A DNA stretch of 64,000 bases, taken from positions 124,001 to 188,000 of the forward strand of contig CAXXGM010000010.1 of NCBI GenBank assembly GCA_963677325.2, written 5' to 3'. Position 1 is the stretch's first letter, and every line of letters starts with the position of its first letter. The DNA comes from G963677325 sp963677325 (GTDB lineage: Bacteria; Bacteroidota; Bacteroidia; Bacteroidales; Prolixibacteraceae). The position numbers and the translations under genes were made by a program. Below are positions 1-9,572 of this stretch, in pieces. The notes under the pieces were generated by a model. The model ran no database searches, was not told the DNA's origin, and was given only the letters and a program-made list of their open reading frames with translations.

Positions 1-22
1 TCTTCACTGACAACCATTTTAT

Positions 23-2248
23 CTAAATCTCTGAGTATTTCAATCTAAGGCTGTTACTGACAACGGAAACTGAACTTAATGCCATTGCAAGTCCTGCTAT
101 CATCGGATTAAGCATAAATCCGGTAAATGGAAACAATATCCCTGCTGCGATGGGAATACTAAATGCATTATAAATAAATGCCCAGAACAAATTTTGCTTT
201 ATTGTTTTAACTGTTTTTGATGAAAGTTTCAGCGCAGCCGGAATTTTCATCAGGTCCGATGAAATAATTGTCATCTTGGCCACATCTATAGCAATATCAG
301 ACCCTTTACCCATAGCAATGCTCACATCAGCCTGTGCTAAAGCCTGAGTGTCATTAATGCCGTCGCCTATTACTGCTACAATTTTACCCTTTTCTTGCAA
401 CTGTCGTATGAAGGCATATTTATCCGATGGCAACATTGACCATTGAAAATCATGAATACCAGCTTGTTTAGCTATTGCTGCTGCAGAATTTTCGTTATCG
501 CCGGTAACCATATACACATCGATTCCTTTTGCTTTTAATTGTTCAACTGCTGAAGCCGAGTTTTCTCTGATTAGATCAGCCAAAGCGATAACAGCCAAAG
601 CTGTTTTGTTTTTGGCAAAGAAAATGACTGTTTTGGCTTCATCCCCCCATTTTATGAATTCACCCATCAGGTTGGAGGAAATCTGAATGTCATTTTCTTT
701 CATTAATTCCAAATTGCCGATATAAAACTCAGTTGCATCTGCAAATGCTTTTATACCCCGTCCGGTTTGATTTTCAATTTGTATAGAAAGTGAATTTGAA
801 TTCTTATTGGAATCTTTCTTAAAAAAGCGAACAATTGATTCAGCCAGGGGATGCTCTGATAAGCGTTCAATCTGGAACAAAAAATTAAGATTTTCCTTTG
901 TATCCTGACCAGTATTCCACAAAATATTTGTTACCTCAGGTTTACCCTTGGTGAGTGTCCCTGTTTTATCCAAAACTACAGCACTTACTTTGTGAGATAA
1001 TTCGAGACTTTCAGCATCTTTAATCAGTATACCATTTTCAGCTCCTTTACCGATACCAACCATAATGGCCGTGGGTGTTGCTAATCCAAGAGCACAGGGA
1101 CATGCGATCACAAGTACACTGACGAATGCCTGTAGTCCAAGAGTGAAAGAGTTATCCTTACCAACCAAAAACCAAAGAATGAAGGAGATTATTGCAATAG
1201 AAATTACAACAGGCACAAAAATGCCTGCTACCTTATCTACGAGCTTTTGTACAGGTGCTTTACTTCCCTGTGCTACCTGTACCATTTTTATGATCTGACC
1301 CAGAACGGTTTCTCCACCGACTTTTTCCGCCTTAAAAACAAAACTTCCTTTCTGATTAATTGTTCCTGCGAAAACCTTGTCTCCTGTTTTCTTTTCAACA
1401 GCTATTGGTTCACCAGTAATTGTACTTTCATCAACAAAAGAGATCCCGGAAATCACAGCACCATCAACAGAAACCTTTTCCCCTGGTTTTATAAGAATTG
1501 TATCGTCTTTCACAACATTGGCAATGGGGATAATTTTTTCTTCCTGCCGATCATTTATTAAAGTTACAGTTTTCGGCTGTAGCCCTATCAATTTCTTAAG
1601 AGCCGATGATGTGTTGGATTTGGCCCTCTCCTCTAACAGTTTTCCCAGTAAAATAAAAGTTACAATTACAGCGGCAGCCTCAAAATATAAATGATCATGA
1701 ATTCCCAATTGATGCGCTGTTTCTTTAAAAAACAGAATGAAAAGACTGTACAGAAAAGCTATACCGGTACTCATGGCAACAAGTGTATCCATATTTGCTC
1801 TGGCCCGCTTTACCTGATTAAAGGCATTTATAAAAAAGCTTCGTCCGAACCAGAAAACTACAGGGATTGTCAGGAATGCAGAAAGATAGCCCGCCCATGG
1901 AAGATTCATAAAAAACATTCCAAGGATAAGAACCGGGAAAGAAAGAATTCCGGCTCCAATCACCTTTCTCTTCAGGCTTTTGGAGTGATTGCGTTCAAAT
2001 TCTTCTTTCAGAGTGAACGAATTCTCCTCATCTATTATTAAATCATATCCTCCCGATTGTAAAGCTCTCCTGAATTGTTGCGGTGTTATGGATCCCGGAT
2101 TGTATTGTACCGAAAGAGAGGCGTTGGCAAAGTTTACACCAGCCTGTACTACTCCTTGCTGAGTTTTGATGATTCTCTCAGCATTCAGGGCACAGGAAGC
2201 ACAATGCATACCCGTTATCGGATAATTTTTTGTTATTATTTCTGCCAT
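23..2248 (-). CDS. copA: Copper-translocating P1B-type ATPase
   Basis: Inner-membrane pump that uses ATP to export Cu(I) from the cytoplasm. Visible motifs: one N-terminal heavy-metal domain with GMHCASC (Cys16 and Cys19), the transmembrane CPC metal site (Cys383-Pro-Cys385), the phosphorylation motif DKTGTLT (Asp427) and the hinge motif GDGINDTQAL. The length of 741 residues is normal for CopA with a single HMA domain. I start at the ATG at 2248, because the nine residues from an upstream ATG at 2275 lie outside the HMA fold. It follows an HMA-AraC regulator on the same strand with 84 bp between them, so the two probably form a copper-response unit. Copper is preferred over other metals because of CPC. 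Confidence 0.94.
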   Translation of the reverse strand: MAEIITKNYPITGMHCASCALNAERIIKTQQGVVQAGVNFANASLSVQYNPGSITPQQFRRALQSGGYDLIIDEENSFTLKEEFERNHSKSLKRKVIGAGILSFPVLILGMFFMNLPWAGYLSAFLTIPVVFWFGRSFFINAFNQVKRARANMDTLVAMSTGIAFLYSLFILFFKETAHQLGIHDHLYFEAAAVIVTFILLGKLLEERAKSNTSSALKKLIGLQPKTVTLINDRQEEKIIPIANVVKDDTILIKPGEKVSVDGAVISGISFVDESTITGEPIAVEKKTGDKVFAGTINQKGSFVFKAEKVGGETVLGQIIKMVQVAQGSKAPVQKLVDKVAGIFVPVVISIAIISFILWFLVGKDNSFTLGLQAFVSVLVIACPCALGLATPTAIMVGIGKGAENGILIKDAESLELSHKVSAVVLDKTGTLTKGKPEVTNILWNTGQDTKENLNFLFQIERLSEHPLAESIVRFFKKDSNKNSNSLSIQIENQTGRGIKAFADATEFYIGNLELMKENDIQISSNLMGEFIKWGDEAKTVIFFAKNKTALAVIALADLIRENSASAVEQLKAKGIDVYMVTGDNENSAAAIAKQAGIHDFQWSMLPSDKYAFIRQLQEKGKIVAVIGDGINDTQALAQADVSIAMGKGSDIAIDVAKMTIISSDLMKIPAALKLSSKTVKTIKQNLFWAFIYNAFSIPIAAGILFPFTGFMLNPMIAGLAMALSSVSVVSNSLRLKYSEI

Positions 2249-2332
2249 AATTGATCCCAATTTTTTACAATCCAAATTTCAGCCTGCAATTTCTTTATTG
2301 TGTTATGATATTCCTGAAAAGTATTATAAAAT

Positions 2333-2899
2333 TCATACTTTATCCAGTGTCTTTCTTTTATGGTCTTTAAGTTTTTTAAAATCACTGGGAGAAAAACCTG
2401 TTAATTGTTTAAACTGACTGCTCAAATAACTCACATTTTTATAACCTGTTTTCCAGGCTATTTCAGACAATGTAAGTTCATCATAAACCAACCATTCCTT
2501 CACTAATTCAATCTTTTGGCCGATAATGTACTTCTCCATTGTTGTATTCTCCGAAGCAGAAAATATATGACTCAAATAGCCGTATTCCTTGCCAAAATGT
2601 TCTTCCAACCTTGAAGAAAGTTTAATTTTATCGTCAGCAATTTTTCCATTTCTTATATAATCAATGATGAAAAGCTTAATTTCATTAATCAGGCGGGCTG
2701 ATTTATCTTCAAGCAATTCAAATCCGTTATCAAGTAGAATCTTCGCCAGCATTTCTTTATCAGGTTTTTCACTTTTTATTATTACAGAACCTAATTCGAC
2801 AACTCCAATATCAAACCCTGCTTTTAAAAGTTCATCATGAACAACTTTTATGCATCGCGGACAGACCATGTTTTTAATATAAATCCTTGTTTCCTTCAT
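2333..2899 (-). CDS. AraC-family regulator with N-terminal HMA-type metal-binding domain
   Basis: 188 residues in two parts. Residues 1-70 resemble a small heavy-metal-associated domain with the Cys13-Pro-Arg-Cys16 pair in NMVCPRC. Residues about 85-185 form an AraC/XylS DNA-binding domain, with the two helix-turn-helix units visible around LSEIAWKTGYKNVSYLSSQF and the GFSPSDFKKLK ending. It has no cupin or sugar-binding domain. It lies directly upstream of copA on the same strand, so the inference is that metal bound to the CxxC pair controls copA. The metal specificity is inferred from the neighbour, not from the protein itself. Confidence 0.82.
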   Translation of the reverse strand: MKETRIYIKNMVCPRCIKVVHDELLKAGFDIGVVELGSVIIKSEKPDKEMLAKILLDNGFELLEDKSARLINEIKLFIIDYIRNGKIADDKIKLSSRLEEHFGKEYGYLSHIFSASENTTMEKYIIGQKIELVKEWLVYDELTLSEIAWKTGYKNVSYLSSQFKQLTGFSPSDFKKLKDHKRKTLDKV

Positions 2900-3065
2900 T
2901 ATTCCTGATGTTAATCCCTATTATAAAGATAGATTTAATTTACTTCTTATTTAAATCCGAGCATTAATCAAATTAAAATATATAATTAAATATATATGAA
3001 GAGGACTGTAATAAAAATAAATCGTTAAATATTTAAAAAATCGACGTAAAGACATGAAAGTTCGA

Positions 3066-3073
3066 TAATTTTG
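3066..3073 (+). promoter_or_regulatory. Putative Bacteroidota -7 element (TAATTTTG)
   Basis: Matches TAnnTTTG, the -7 element of the primary Bacteroidota sigma factor, about 80 bp before the small membrane ORF at 3155. No clear -33 TTG is seen at the usual spacing. Confidence 0.35.
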
Positions 3074-3154
3074 GTAAATTTTTTAAAGTATCTTCTCAGG
3101 ATTTTATCAGTAGTAATATAAACATTCCGGATAAATCAACTTAAAGAAAAAACT

Positions 3155-3295
3155 ATGGGTATTTACAGTCAGATCATGTTCCTTTATGGAATGACTTTTT
3201 TAATTTCAATGTTTGTAGCCTTAATTATTTGGATTTTTGCAAGGATAATTGATAAGTTGAATGATGAAAATTCCATTTTTCACAGGAAAATATAA
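3155..3295 (+). CDS. Small single-span membrane protein, probably OadG-like gamma subunit
   Basis: A 46-residue ORF with an ATG start. Residues about 10-30 form one hydrophobic span (FLISMFVALIIWIF), followed by a short charged tail. It ends 46 bp before the sodium-pumping decarboxylase beta subunit on the same strand. Gamma subunits of these pumps (OadG/MmdD type) are small, have one N-terminal membrane helix and are usually encoded beside the alpha and beta genes, so size, topology and position fit. It is shorter than most OadG proteins because it lacks their Pro-rich soluble tail. The assignment rests on context and topology, because the sequence is too short for a firm family call. Confidence 0.6.
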   Translation: MGIYSQIMFLYGMTFLISMFVALIIWIFARIIDKLNDENSIFHRKI

Positions 3296-3341
3296 AATTA
3301 AGAAGAAGGTTTAATCTAAAGTGAATTTTTAAAGATTAGAA

Positions 3342-4553
3342 ATGAATACAATTGAGTTTGGAAAAATGTTCCAGGGGATCTATACCCTTATGACATCAGA
3401 TGCAAATATAATGTTCGCTCGTATTTTTCTGATGATTCTTGGTCTCCTGCTGATATATCTTGGAAAAAAACAAATCCTTGAACCGCTGTTAATGATCCCT
3501 ATGGGTTTGGGTATGGCTACAATCAATGCTTCTACATTGATAATGCCCGGAGGCGTTCCAGGTAATCTTTTTGTGGATCCTCTGGAGGTCGATATAAATA
3601 AATTGCTTGACCTTCTCCAAATCGATTTTTTACAGCCTATTTATACCTTTACTTTCAGTAATGGTTTGATTGCATGTTTCATCTTTATGGGAATAGGAAC
3701 AATGCTGGATATCAGTTATATATTAAAAAGACCTTTTGCCAGTATGTTTCTTGCGGTTTGTGCAGAAATGGGTACTTTCCTGACTGTCCCTATTGCCATG
3801 TATTTCGGATTTTCTGTTAAGGATGCAGCTTCGGCTGCAATGGTTGGCGGAGCGGACGGACCAATGGTTCTTTTTACCGCACTTAATCTTTCCAAAAATC
3901 TTTTTGTGCCAATAACGGTAGTAGCCTATTTGTATCTCGGACTTACATACGGGGGTTATCCTTATCTGATTCGTTTATTGATACCCAAAAAACTCAGGGG
4001 AATACAAATGGTTAAGCCTAAAACAAAAGTAAAACCGATTTCTTCAGGGGTAAAATTAGGATTTGCTTCATTTTTATGTGTTATACTCTGTCTGTTATTC
4101 CCGGTGGCAGGTCCACTGTTTTTCTCTTTATTCATCGGAATTGCAATCCGTGAATCCGGTCTGACACATGTACAAAACTTCATAGAAGGGCCGCTGCTTT
4201 ACGGTTCCACTTTCTTCCTGGGAATGCTCCTCGGAATTCTTTGCGAGGCTCATCTGATACTTAATCCTAAAATTTTAATGCTCCTGGTTCTTGGCATAAT
4301 AGCTCTGCTGTTGTCGGGAATAGGAGGGATAATTGGTGGGTATATTCTCTATTTTGCTAAAAAAGGAAATTACAATCCGGTTATTGGTATCGCAGGGGTG
4401 AGTTGTGTTCCTACAACAGCCAAAGTAGCTCAAAAAGAAGTGCATAAAGTTAATCCGCAATCAATGATAATGGCCGAGTCTCTCGGCGCTAATATCAGTG
4501 GAGTAATCACTACGGCCATTATTGCCGGACTATACATTACATTCTTCGCTTAA
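3342..4553 (+). CDS. oadB: Sodium ion-translocating decarboxylase, beta subunit
   Basis: Polytopic inner-membrane subunit that couples decarboxylation of a carboxybiotin carrier to Na+ export (OadB/MmdB/GcdB family). Of 403 residues, most are hydrophobic helices. Conserved features are GGADGPMVLFTA near residue 170, which holds the family's essential Asp, and the C-terminal GVSCVPTTAKVAQ...NPQSMIMAESLGANISGV block. No carboxyltransferase alpha subunit or biotin carrier is encoded in the window, so the substrate (oxaloacetate, methylmalonyl-CoA or glutaconyl-CoA) cannot be decided. The symbol is generic. It sits behind a gamma-like peptide and is followed by a strong terminator. Confidence 0.9.
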   Translation: MNTIEFGKMFQGIYTLMTSDANIMFARIFLMILGLLLIYLGKKQILEPLLMIPMGLGMATINASTLIMPGGVPGNLFVDPLEVDINKLLDLLQIDFLQPIYTFTFSNGLIACFIFMGIGTMLDISYILKRPFASMFLAVCAEMGTFLTVPIAMYFGFSVKDAASAAMVGGADGPMVLFTALNLSKNLFVPITVVAYLYLGLTYGGYPYLIRLLIPKKLRGIQMVKPKTKVKPISSGVKLGFASFLCVILCLLFPVAGPLFFSLFIGIAIRESGLTHVQNFIEGPLLYGSTFFLGMLLGILCEAHLILNPKILMLLVLGIIALLLSGIGGIIGGYILYFAKKGNYNPVIGIAGVSCVPTTAKVAQKEVHKVNPQSMIMAESLGANISGVITTAIIAGLYITFFA

Positions 4554-4573
4554 TAGTGATCCTACATACTTTC

Positions 4574-4610
4574 AAAAGCCGCCTCTTTTCTGAAAGAGAC
4601 GGCTTTTTTT
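4574..4610 (+). terminator. Rho-independent terminator after the decarboxylase beta gene
   Basis: An AAAGCCG/CGGCTTT stem extended by CTCTTT/AAAGAG, with a short loop and a run of eight T, 20 bp after the stop codon. Confidence 0.85.
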
Positions 4611-4775
4611 ACATTCTCTTTTTTGTCATAACCGGTTTTTTATATATTTTCGGAAATTGAACTCTAACAAAATGGTATTGCCTTTGATGAAACAACCATG
4701 TGAATTGCTTTGCACACAGGAGCATGATTATTCTGGCGGGTTCCATCTGACCATTAAAAAATAAATTATACCTAG

Positions 4776-5525
4776 ATGAAAAAGATCGTGTTTTTTATCC
4801 TTTTCACGCTGATTTCATTTGGATCAATGTCTCAGCAGGAAAAAAAACTAAATGTCTTTGTGTTTTCAAAAACAAAAGGATTTCGTCATAAATCTATTCC
4901 TGAAGGATTAAAGGCAATTACCATTCTGGCACAGGAAAGGGGATGGGTTGTTACTGCAACAGAAGATGAAAGCTTTTTTACAGATGACAATCTGTCCGGA
5001 TTTGACGTTTGTGTTTTTTTGAATCCAACGGGTGATATATTGGATGAAGCTCAACAGAAAGCCTTTGAAAATTTTATCAAAAGAGGAAAAGGCTTTGTTG
5101 GAATTCATGCTTCGGCCGATTGTGAATATAACTGGAAGTGGTATGGTGAACTTAATGGTGCTTATTTCAAAACTCATCCGCCATACCAGCTGGCTACCAT
5201 TAACATTGAAAACACCAACCATCCTGCGATGAAACCGTTCGAAGGTATGAAAACATATACCACGGAGGATGAATGGTATTCATTCAAGGAAAATCCACGC
5301 GATAAAGTAACCGTTTTAGCCACTCTGGATGAATCCTCAATAAAAGTTCTCCCCAAAGTAGATACAGGTTGGGAAATGGGTGATCATCCGGTTATCTGGT
5401 ATCATGAATTTGAAGGTGCTCGTGCCTTTTATACCGTCTTTGGTCACGCAGATAATGCTTTCGAAAATGAAAAGATTCAGCAGCATTTAGGCGCTGCAAT
5501 CGAATGGGCCGGAAAGAAAAATTAA
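4776..5525 (+). CDS. Secreted ThuA-domain protein
   Basis: 249 residues. An N-terminal signal peptide (about residues 1-20, hydrophobic core VFFILFTLISFG) is followed by a ThuA-like domain with the class I amidotransferase fold. Family marks are KGFRHKSIPEG, GFVGIHASADCEYNWKWYGELNG, TTEDEWY and a final VFGHADNAF. ThuA-like proteins are linked to disaccharide or sugar-acid metabolism, but the reaction is unsettled for most members. It stands alone, between a terminator and a convergent peptidase gene, so context does not sharpen the role. Confidence 0.85.
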   Translation: MKKIVFFILFTLISFGSMSQQEKKLNVFVFSKTKGFRHKSIPEGLKAITILAQERGWVVTATEDESFFTDDNLSGFDVCVFLNPTGDILDEAQQKAFENFIKRGKGFVGIHASADCEYNWKWYGELNGAYFKTHPPYQLATINIENTNHPAMKPFEGMKTYTTEDEWYSFKENPRDKVTVLATLDESSIKVLPKVDTGWEMGDHPVIWYHEFEGARAFYTVFGHADNAFENEKIQQHLGAAIEWAGKKN

Positions 5526-5625
5526 AAATCTGGATTTTATGTGAGCTTAAAATACTTAAAACAAATGACTAGGAAATGTCGTTTAGCCCCTGTTATCGGA
5601 CTTAACAACATTAAATGTAAATTCC

Positions 5626-8469
5626 CTATTTTTCTTTATTCTCAGCTTCAGGTTTAAGAGCAACACTTATGTATTCATTAAAGTCAAAGACCTTTCCCGC
5701 CATGTTCTTTATTGATTCCACAGAAAGTTGGTCTAAGGCCTGGTCAAATTGTTTGAAAGCTCTAAAATCGCCGTTTCTGTTCAGATAATAAGTTTTCAGT
5801 GTGGCCTCCCAAAAACTGTTCTCACGCAGATTGGTTTCTCTTTCCCTCTTTATTTTTTCTCTGGCTTTATTCACCTCGTCCTGTACTGGACCTTTGCTTA
5901 TCAATTCCTTTATATCTTCAAAGATTGATTCTTTTAATTCTGTAAGTTTTTCGGGTGATGTCCCATAATAGATCGTCATGGTATATTCAGATATTGGCCA
6001 GCGGGTCAAGCCTGGTTCAGCTCCAATATAGTAAACACTTGATTTATCCTCCCTGATACTCTCGAGCAGCTTGGTGGTAAGTATTTTTCCCAATGCATCC
6101 AATTGAATGAGATTACTTGTATTGTAATCCATTTCGCCATGAAAAAGGATATATTGGATACTCTTGGGTTCAGTTCCTTTTACCACTGTTTTATTGACAA
6201 CTCCTTTGGGTTTTCTGATTCCAAGATCATTCCAGCGTGCTTCTTTGCCTTTTGAAGGCAAAGAAGCAAGATATTCTTCAATAAAGGGATAAATTTTTAT
6301 TGTATCAATATTCCCCACGAAGAAAAACTTAAATTCGCCGGGATTAGAGAACCGGTCTTTGACAATGTGTTCAATCCGGTCAAAATCAGCCTCTTTAAGC
6401 ATCTCTTTGGTCATGGGACGCATTCTTGGATGATAGTTGGCGCTGACAACTCTCAATGTGTCTGAAAAGGCTCTTTCGGGTGAAGCTTCCTTATTATCAA
6501 GTTGGCTTCTTAATTTTGACAGGTACGATGAAAAAGCAGATTTATCAAATCTTGGATTGGTGAAATAGAGGTGAACTAATTGAAAAAGCGTCTCCACGTC
6601 AGAAACACTGGATGATCCGTCAAAACCCTCTGTCAGCATGTTAATGAAAGGAGTTACGGTAACATCTTTTCCTGCGAGCATCTTTTCCAATGCCGTTAAT
6701 TTGAAATTTGCTATTCCGCTCATGGCCATTATCGTTGAAGCCTGTGAAGCGGATACATCGTCAGACTGAGGGTACAGTGAGGTTCCGCCAGGGGCATAAG
6801 CTGTAAATAAAATTTCATCTTCCTTGAAATCAGTCTTTTTCAAAATAACCTTTGCCCCATTCGATAGAGTTAGTTCAACAGCTCCTGCTTCCGGTATGCT
6901 TTTCCTGGATATTATCTTTCCCGGTGCAGGAGTCGATTTCATTAAGGGCTTGTCTGATGCTTCATCTTTATAGGCTGTGATCTTCATCGTGTCCATTTTG
7001 GCCAGAAGAATTCTGACTTCGTCTTCTTTGGGAACCTCAACTCCTTGAATCTGGGGAGCAGTAATAACTACCACACGATTGTCATCGGTCATCCATTTAT
7101 TTGATAACGCATTGATTTCATTAAGAGTGATGGCAGGCATAAATACCTTATAATATTCATACTCTTTCTCAATTCCGGGGACTGGTTCTTTACGCATCAG
7201 AAAATTGCGGCTGTATTCTTCTGCTCGGTCAGCAGATTCTCTTTTGTTACGTTCATTGTAAGCAGTCTCCATTGATTTCATCAAGGCTGCTTTCGTACGT
7301 TTTAACTCGCCTTCGGTAAAGCCGAATTTTCTGACTCTTTCGGTTTCCGTCATCAAAGCCTTTAAGCCTTCAATGATTTTCCCGGGATGAGCTACAGTGC
7401 TGGAAGTATAAACATCTGATGGCCCAATCAATCCTCCATAACCCGAGTAACCCGAGACAAAAGGGGGATTTTCCTGCTGACTCAATTCATACAGGCGCTG
7501 GTTTATCATGTGATTGAAGAGTGCTTTTTTAATCAGATTTTTGTAATCACCCACTGTTTGTTCAAACTCCATGGGATGTTTAATATGAATGGCCGCAGAG
7601 GAATAAGTAGCTTCTTTGTCTGTTGCGATTGATATGAGGGTCTCCTGATGACCAGGTATTGTAAAAATCTCTTTTCCCCTTTCTTCACTTCTCCTTGAAA
7701 TGGATGAAAATTTCTCTTTTACCCGTTCAACCATTCTTTTCTGGTCAAAATCTCCAACTACAATCACTGCCTGTAAGTCCGGACGATACCAATCATGCCG
7801 GAAACGGCGTAAAACCGGTGGATTAAAATGATCTACAATTGACATTTTGCCTATTGGCAATCGCTGGGCATATTTTGAATCATGCAAAAATACAGGGAGC
7901 CACTGATTCATCATTCTTTCCTGCGCTCCACGGCCGCTTCGCCATTCTTCGTGAATGACCCCTCTTTCCTTGTTAATTTCTTCATCGGCATCGGTCACTT
8001 GGCAGGACCAGTCGTATAATACCTGAAGCCCCTTCTGAATATACTCTTCTTTATCAAGAGGAACTCTCAGCATGTAAACAGTTTCATCGAAACCGGTATA
8101 TGCGTTAATTTCCGGTCCAAATTCCATCCCAATGGATTCAAAATATTTGACCAGCTGATCTTTGGGAAAGTTCTTTGTCCCATTAAAACTCATGTGCTCG
8201 CAGAAATGCGCAAGACCCTGTTGGTCATTATCTTCCAAAACGGATCCGGCTGAAACAACCAGCATCATTTCCGCCCGGTTTTTGGGAGTCGAATTTGATT
8301 TCACATAATAGGTCAAACCATTGGACAAAACTCCTTTGCTTGTGGTCTGGTCAAATGGAATCTTATCTTTCAGATTGAAAGGTTGACAGAAGAGCTGATT
8401 TGACAGCAATAAACACAGACTAAATAATCCCGATATTATTTTAAGTCTTGATGTACCTGACAAATTCAT
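5626..8469 (-). CDS. Periplasmic M16-family zinc peptidase (two-domain)
   Basis: 947 residues with a signal peptide (about 1-29, ending LFCQ), then two M16 units. The inverted zinc motif is complete in the first unit: His88-Phe-Cys-Glu91-His92, with the third ligand Glu168 exactly 75 residues after His92 in NKERGVIHEEW. The second half lacks HxxEH, as expected for the inactive partner domain. The length matches the long pitrilysin-like insulinases common in Bacteroidota. The likely role is degradation of oligopeptides in the periplasm. The HAD gene lies 42 bp upstream on the same strand and may be co-transcribed. Confidence 0.93.
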   Translation of the reverse strand: MNLSGTSRLKIISGLFSLCLLLSNQLFCQPFNLKDKIPFDQTTSKGVLSNGLTYYVKSNSTPKNRAEMMLVVSAGSVLEDNDQQGLAHFCEHMSFNGTKNFPKDQLVKYFESIGMEFGPEINAYTGFDETVYMLRVPLDKEEYIQKGLQVLYDWSCQVTDADEEINKERGVIHEEWRSGRGAQERMMNQWLPVFLHDSKYAQRLPIGKMSIVDHFNPPVLRRFRHDWYRPDLQAVIVVGDFDQKRMVERVKEKFSSISRRSEERGKEIFTIPGHQETLISIATDKEATYSSAAIHIKHPMEFEQTVGDYKNLIKKALFNHMINQRLYELSQQENPPFVSGYSGYGGLIGPSDVYTSSTVAHPGKIIEGLKALMTETERVRKFGFTEGELKRTKAALMKSMETAYNERNKRESADRAEEYSRNFLMRKEPVPGIEKEYEYYKVFMPAITLNEINALSNKWMTDDNRVVVITAPQIQGVEVPKEDEVRILLAKMDTMKITAYKDEASDKPLMKSTPAPGKIISRKSIPEAGAVELTLSNGAKVILKKTDFKEDEILFTAYAPGGTSLYPQSDDVSASQASTIMAMSGIANFKLTALEKMLAGKDVTVTPFINMLTEGFDGSSSVSDVETLFQLVHLYFTNPRFDKSAFSSYLSKLRSQLDNKEASPERAFSDTLRVVSANYHPRMRPMTKEMLKEADFDRIEHIVKDRFSNPGEFKFFFVGNIDTIKIYPFIEEYLASLPSKGKEARWNDLGIRKPKGVVNKTVVKGTEPKSIQYILFHGEMDYNTSNLIQLDALGKILTTKLLESIREDKSSVYYIGAEPGLTRWPISEYTMTIYYGTSPEKLTELKESIFEDIKELISKGPVQDEVNKAREKIKRERETNLRENSFWEATLKTYYLNRNGDFRAFKQFDQALDQLSVESIKNMAGKVFDFNEYISVALKPEAENKEK

Positions 8470-8511
8470 AAACTTATGTTTTAATTTTTGTAACGATATG
8501 CCTTTTCCAGT

Positions 8512-9345
8512 CTATTCTGAAATATGTTGATTTACTGCATGACTAAAACCATTCTCATGATGAGCCAGGCTGATCAGATATTTTAATTTAAGGTCTCCCG
8601 GTGCATTGTCAACAACATAAGAATGCTTCGTGTAATCAAGCATTTCCATATCATTGTAATCGTTGCCTATGCTAAGGGTATTTTCTCTTGAAATTCCCGT
8701 TATTTTGCAAATGTCCTCTATGCCTTGAGCTTTGGATACACCCTTAGGAAAAATCTCCATCCACGTATATTCGGAGTTTAAAGGGGAAGTGGTTCGTATG
8801 ATGCTCAGATCAGGAAAAGCTTTCAATATTTCCTCTTTAAGTAGGTCAAACTGGTCACTTGAGGAAGGGAAAAACATTAATATCTGGGAAGAAACAAATG
8901 GCCTCTGAGGATCGATATAAACCGCCTCGCCAAGCAGTTTATGATGAGAAACATATCTATTTAATTCCGGACAGTCATAACTTTTCCACCATGCGAAATT
9001 GTGGTTATCCGGCAGTTCTCTGGATACTTTGAGATTTTGTTTTCTGTTAATAAGAAAATCAACAATCCGGCCTGTTTCTTCGGCCGGGATCGATAAGGCC
9101 TTTATCAGGTTCTGTGTTTTCCAATCCATTATTCCTGCCCCGGAAGAGAGAATAACATAATCAAAAGGAGATTTTACAGTTAACACCTGTCGGACTTTAA
9201 ATAAATTTCTTCCTGTAGCCGCTACCCGGCAGACTTTCATCCGGCCCAACATCTCAAGAGTTTCGTTGTCCCTGATGCTTATGGTTTGATCTTGTTGTAA
9301 TAAAGTTCCATCCAGGTCCGTGACCACCATTTTAATTTCAGACAT
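8512..9345 (-). CDS. Cof-type HAD-superfamily phosphatase
   Basis: 277 residues. HAD motif I is DLDGTLL (Asp10 nucleophile and Asp12 acid/base), and motif IV is SIGNDYNDMEML near residue 220. The large inserted cap between them is the C2B type of the Cof/YbjI group. These enzymes dephosphorylate sugar phosphates, nucleotides or cofactors, and the substrate cannot be read from sequence. A TATATTTG -7 element lies about 50 bp upstream. Confidence 0.88.
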   Translation of the reverse strand: MSEIKMVVTDLDGTLLQQDQTISIRDNETLEMLGRMKVCRVAATGRNLFKVRQVLTVKSPFDYVILSSGAGIMDWKTQNLIKALSIPAEETGRIVDFLINRKQNLKVSRELPDNHNFAWWKSYDCPELNRYVSHHKLLGEAVYIDPQRPFVSSQILMFFPSSSDQFDLLKEEILKAFPDLSIIRTTSPLNSEYTWMEIFPKGVSKAQGIEDICKITGISRENTLSIGNDYNDMEMLDYTKHSYVVDNAPGDLKLKYLISLAHHENGFSHAVNQHISE

Positions 9346-9395
9346 CTGTTAATATTTATTCTGCTTTTAGGAAAGCATTTTATTCAATTAAACAA

Positions 9396-9403
9396 CAAAT
9401 ATA
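9396..9403 (-). promoter_or_regulatory. Putative -7 element of the HAD gene (TATATTTG)
   Basis: On the minus strand this reads TATATTTG, an exact match to TAnnTTTG, about 50 bp before the HAD start codon. Confidence 0.45.
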
Positions 9404-9572
9404 CTAATTCGGTTCGAATGTTCCAGTCATTAGATTGTTCATAATCAGGATAAACAATTGAGAGTCACTTAAAAATGGTATAAAATTTGCATTTGAATTA
9501 AAAGAGCCTTTTTTATAAAGAAAAAAATGAACAAAAATTCACGCTGAGTTTTATTAATTTAAAAAAGACCGG

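Noticed and set aside
1691..2041. 116-residue + strand ORF opposite copA
   Set aside because: Fully antisense to conserved copA sequence; no start context or family match.
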